A stretch of 64,000 nt of DNA from Helicobacter sp. 11S02629-2 (lineage in GTDB: Bacteria; Campylobacterota; Campylobacteria; Campylobacterales; Helicobacteraceae), in contig NZ_MLAN01000001.1 in the NCBI RefSeq assembly GCF_002272875.1, positions 1 through 64,000 of the forward strand, given 5' to 3'. Below, one piece after another: positions 63,572 to 64,000 of the stretch. Positions within the stretch are counted from its first letter, which is position 1. Each line of letters starts with the position of its first letter. The notes beneath the pieces are model-generated. The model was given only the letters and a program-made list of their open reading frames with translations, searched no databases and was not told where the DNA came from. The position numbers and the translations under genes are program-made.

Positions 63572-64000
63572 TATCGTCAAAATCTTCTTTGTCTTTGGAA
63601 TCTTGTTCTGATATATTATCATGATCATGGAGACTGTTGGAAAGAGATTCTATGTTGTTGTGAAGTTTGTAGACCTTATTTTTAACACGTATTAAAAGTC
63701 CAGTTTCTATTAACTGTTTAAAAGTTTTTACAATAGTTGGCTTACTTACATTTAGCTTTTCCATGATATCTTCATAGCTTCCATAAAAAACTTTATCTTT
63801 ATCACAGTTATCTAATAAGAACTTTATGATATCTATCTTTCTACCACCTATAAAGGCTGCTATGACGTTGATTAGTAAGTTTTTGTACTCTATCTCCATG
63901 GCTTGAAGCTTAGGAGTAAGGACTTTTTTCATAGTGTAAAGCACTTCTACCATATCTAGTGGTTTTAATATATAGCCATCACACCTTAACTTTATAGCTT
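63555..64000 (-). CDS. response regulator with RepL-like winged-helix output domain (cut by window end)
   Basis: The frame stays open from the stop at 63555 to the window edge, and no upstream start is inside the window; the ATG at 63953 is internal. The first codons read A-I-K-L-R-C-D-G-Y-I-L-K-P-L-D, the beta-5 end of a receiver domain with its conserved Lys-Pro. After a short linker, about 80 residues form a winged helix: IKFLLDNCDKDKVFYGSYED, then IMEKLNVSKPTIVKTFKQL as the recognition helix and GLLIRVKNKVYKL as the wing. This resembles plasmid RepL proteins. An acidic Ser/Asp/Glu tail ends the protein. It heads the OMP-metX-csd run. The histidine kinase is unknown. Confidence 0.75.
   Translation of the reverse strand, partial: AIKLRCDGYILKPLDMVEVLYTMKKVLTPKLQAMEIEYKNLLINVIAAFIGGRKIDIIKFLLDNCDKDKVFYGSYEDIMEKLNVSKPTIVKTFKQLIETGLLIRVKNKVYKLHNNIESLSNSLHDHDNISEQDSKDKEDFDDSEKEE

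Noticed and set aside
63572-63628. ATG start of the small outer-membrane protein at 63628
   Set aside because: It would add 19 residues ahead of the signal peptide inside the preceding gene; the GTG at 63571 gives a standard signal peptide.
63555-63953. Stand-alone RepL-like regulator starting at 63953
   Set aside because: The reading frame continues upstream to the window edge and encodes the end of a receiver domain, so this ATG is internal.

Overview
The window is an A+T-rich chromosomal segment of a Campylobacterota bacterium, almost certainly a Helicobacter and probably a non-gastric (enterohepatic) one. Three blocks match H. pylori gene order as I know it: cheV3-cheA-cheW (7141-11199), cheV2-aspS-adk (50404-53728) and csd2-csd1-ccmA-mfd (61317-55868). 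A fourth block, argF-UPF0763-hemN-FeS protein-ATPase (17741-22847), matches C. jejuni order around Cj0994c-Cj0990c. The presence of argF, a TsdA-type dihaem cytochrome and a carboxynorspermidine dehydrogenase argues against H. pylori itself. I see no insertion sequence, prophage or CRISPR array.

Layout. 1-1294 is the N-terminal part of a chemoreceptor. 1525-7125 holds envelope genes (pldA, lpxB, a glycosyltransferase behind a C14 tract, an LpxH-like phosphoesterase) plus DinB-like and ThiS-like genes. 7141-11199 is the chemotaxis core, followed by argC. 12693-16224 carries ilvB-ilvN and an alpha-1,3-fucosyltransferase with a G16 tract near its 3' end. 16569-22847 carries tsdA and the argF-hemN operon. 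23051-28671 is a reverse-strand array of three paralogous Hof/OprD-like porins that share one promoter design; only one of them has a Fur-box-like site. 29164-32000 is lutABC.

32084-33574 is a small accessory patch: a 50-codon hydrophobic ORF, a NYN-domain protein, and a frameshifted coiled-coil gene overlapping a micro-ORF. 34093-38212 holds gdhA and a TonB-dependent receptor with a near-perfect Helicobacter Fur box. 38260-44565 on the reverse strand holds an outer-membrane barrel with a coiled-coil insert, an NlpC/P60 lipoprotein, an ArsC/Spx-like protein, murD and mraY. 44732-45008 has three tRNA genes (Arg-CCT, Leu-CAA, Leu-GAG). 45151-50192 holds an isochorismatase-family hydrolase, atpE, a second barrel/coiled-coil protein with an A13 tract in its likely promoter, carboxynorspermidine dehydrogenase and cysE. 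50404-55747 is cheV2-aspS-adk-ppa-gpmI. 55868-64000 is one long reverse-strand run: response regulator - outer-membrane protein - metX - acetyltransferase - csd2 - csd1 - ccmA - mfd.

Themes. The cell surface dominates: lipid A, Lewis-type fucosylation, porins, cell-shape peptidases and large surface barrels, with homopolymer tracts placed at three surface genes. The most unusual items are a response-regulator receiver domain fused to a RepL-like winged helix (cut by the window end), the switchable C-terminal tail of the fucosyltransferase, the shared-promoter porin array, and a strongly over-represented AGAWTCT heptamer that occurs both inside genes and as inverted pairs in terminators, in the manner of a DNA uptake sequence.
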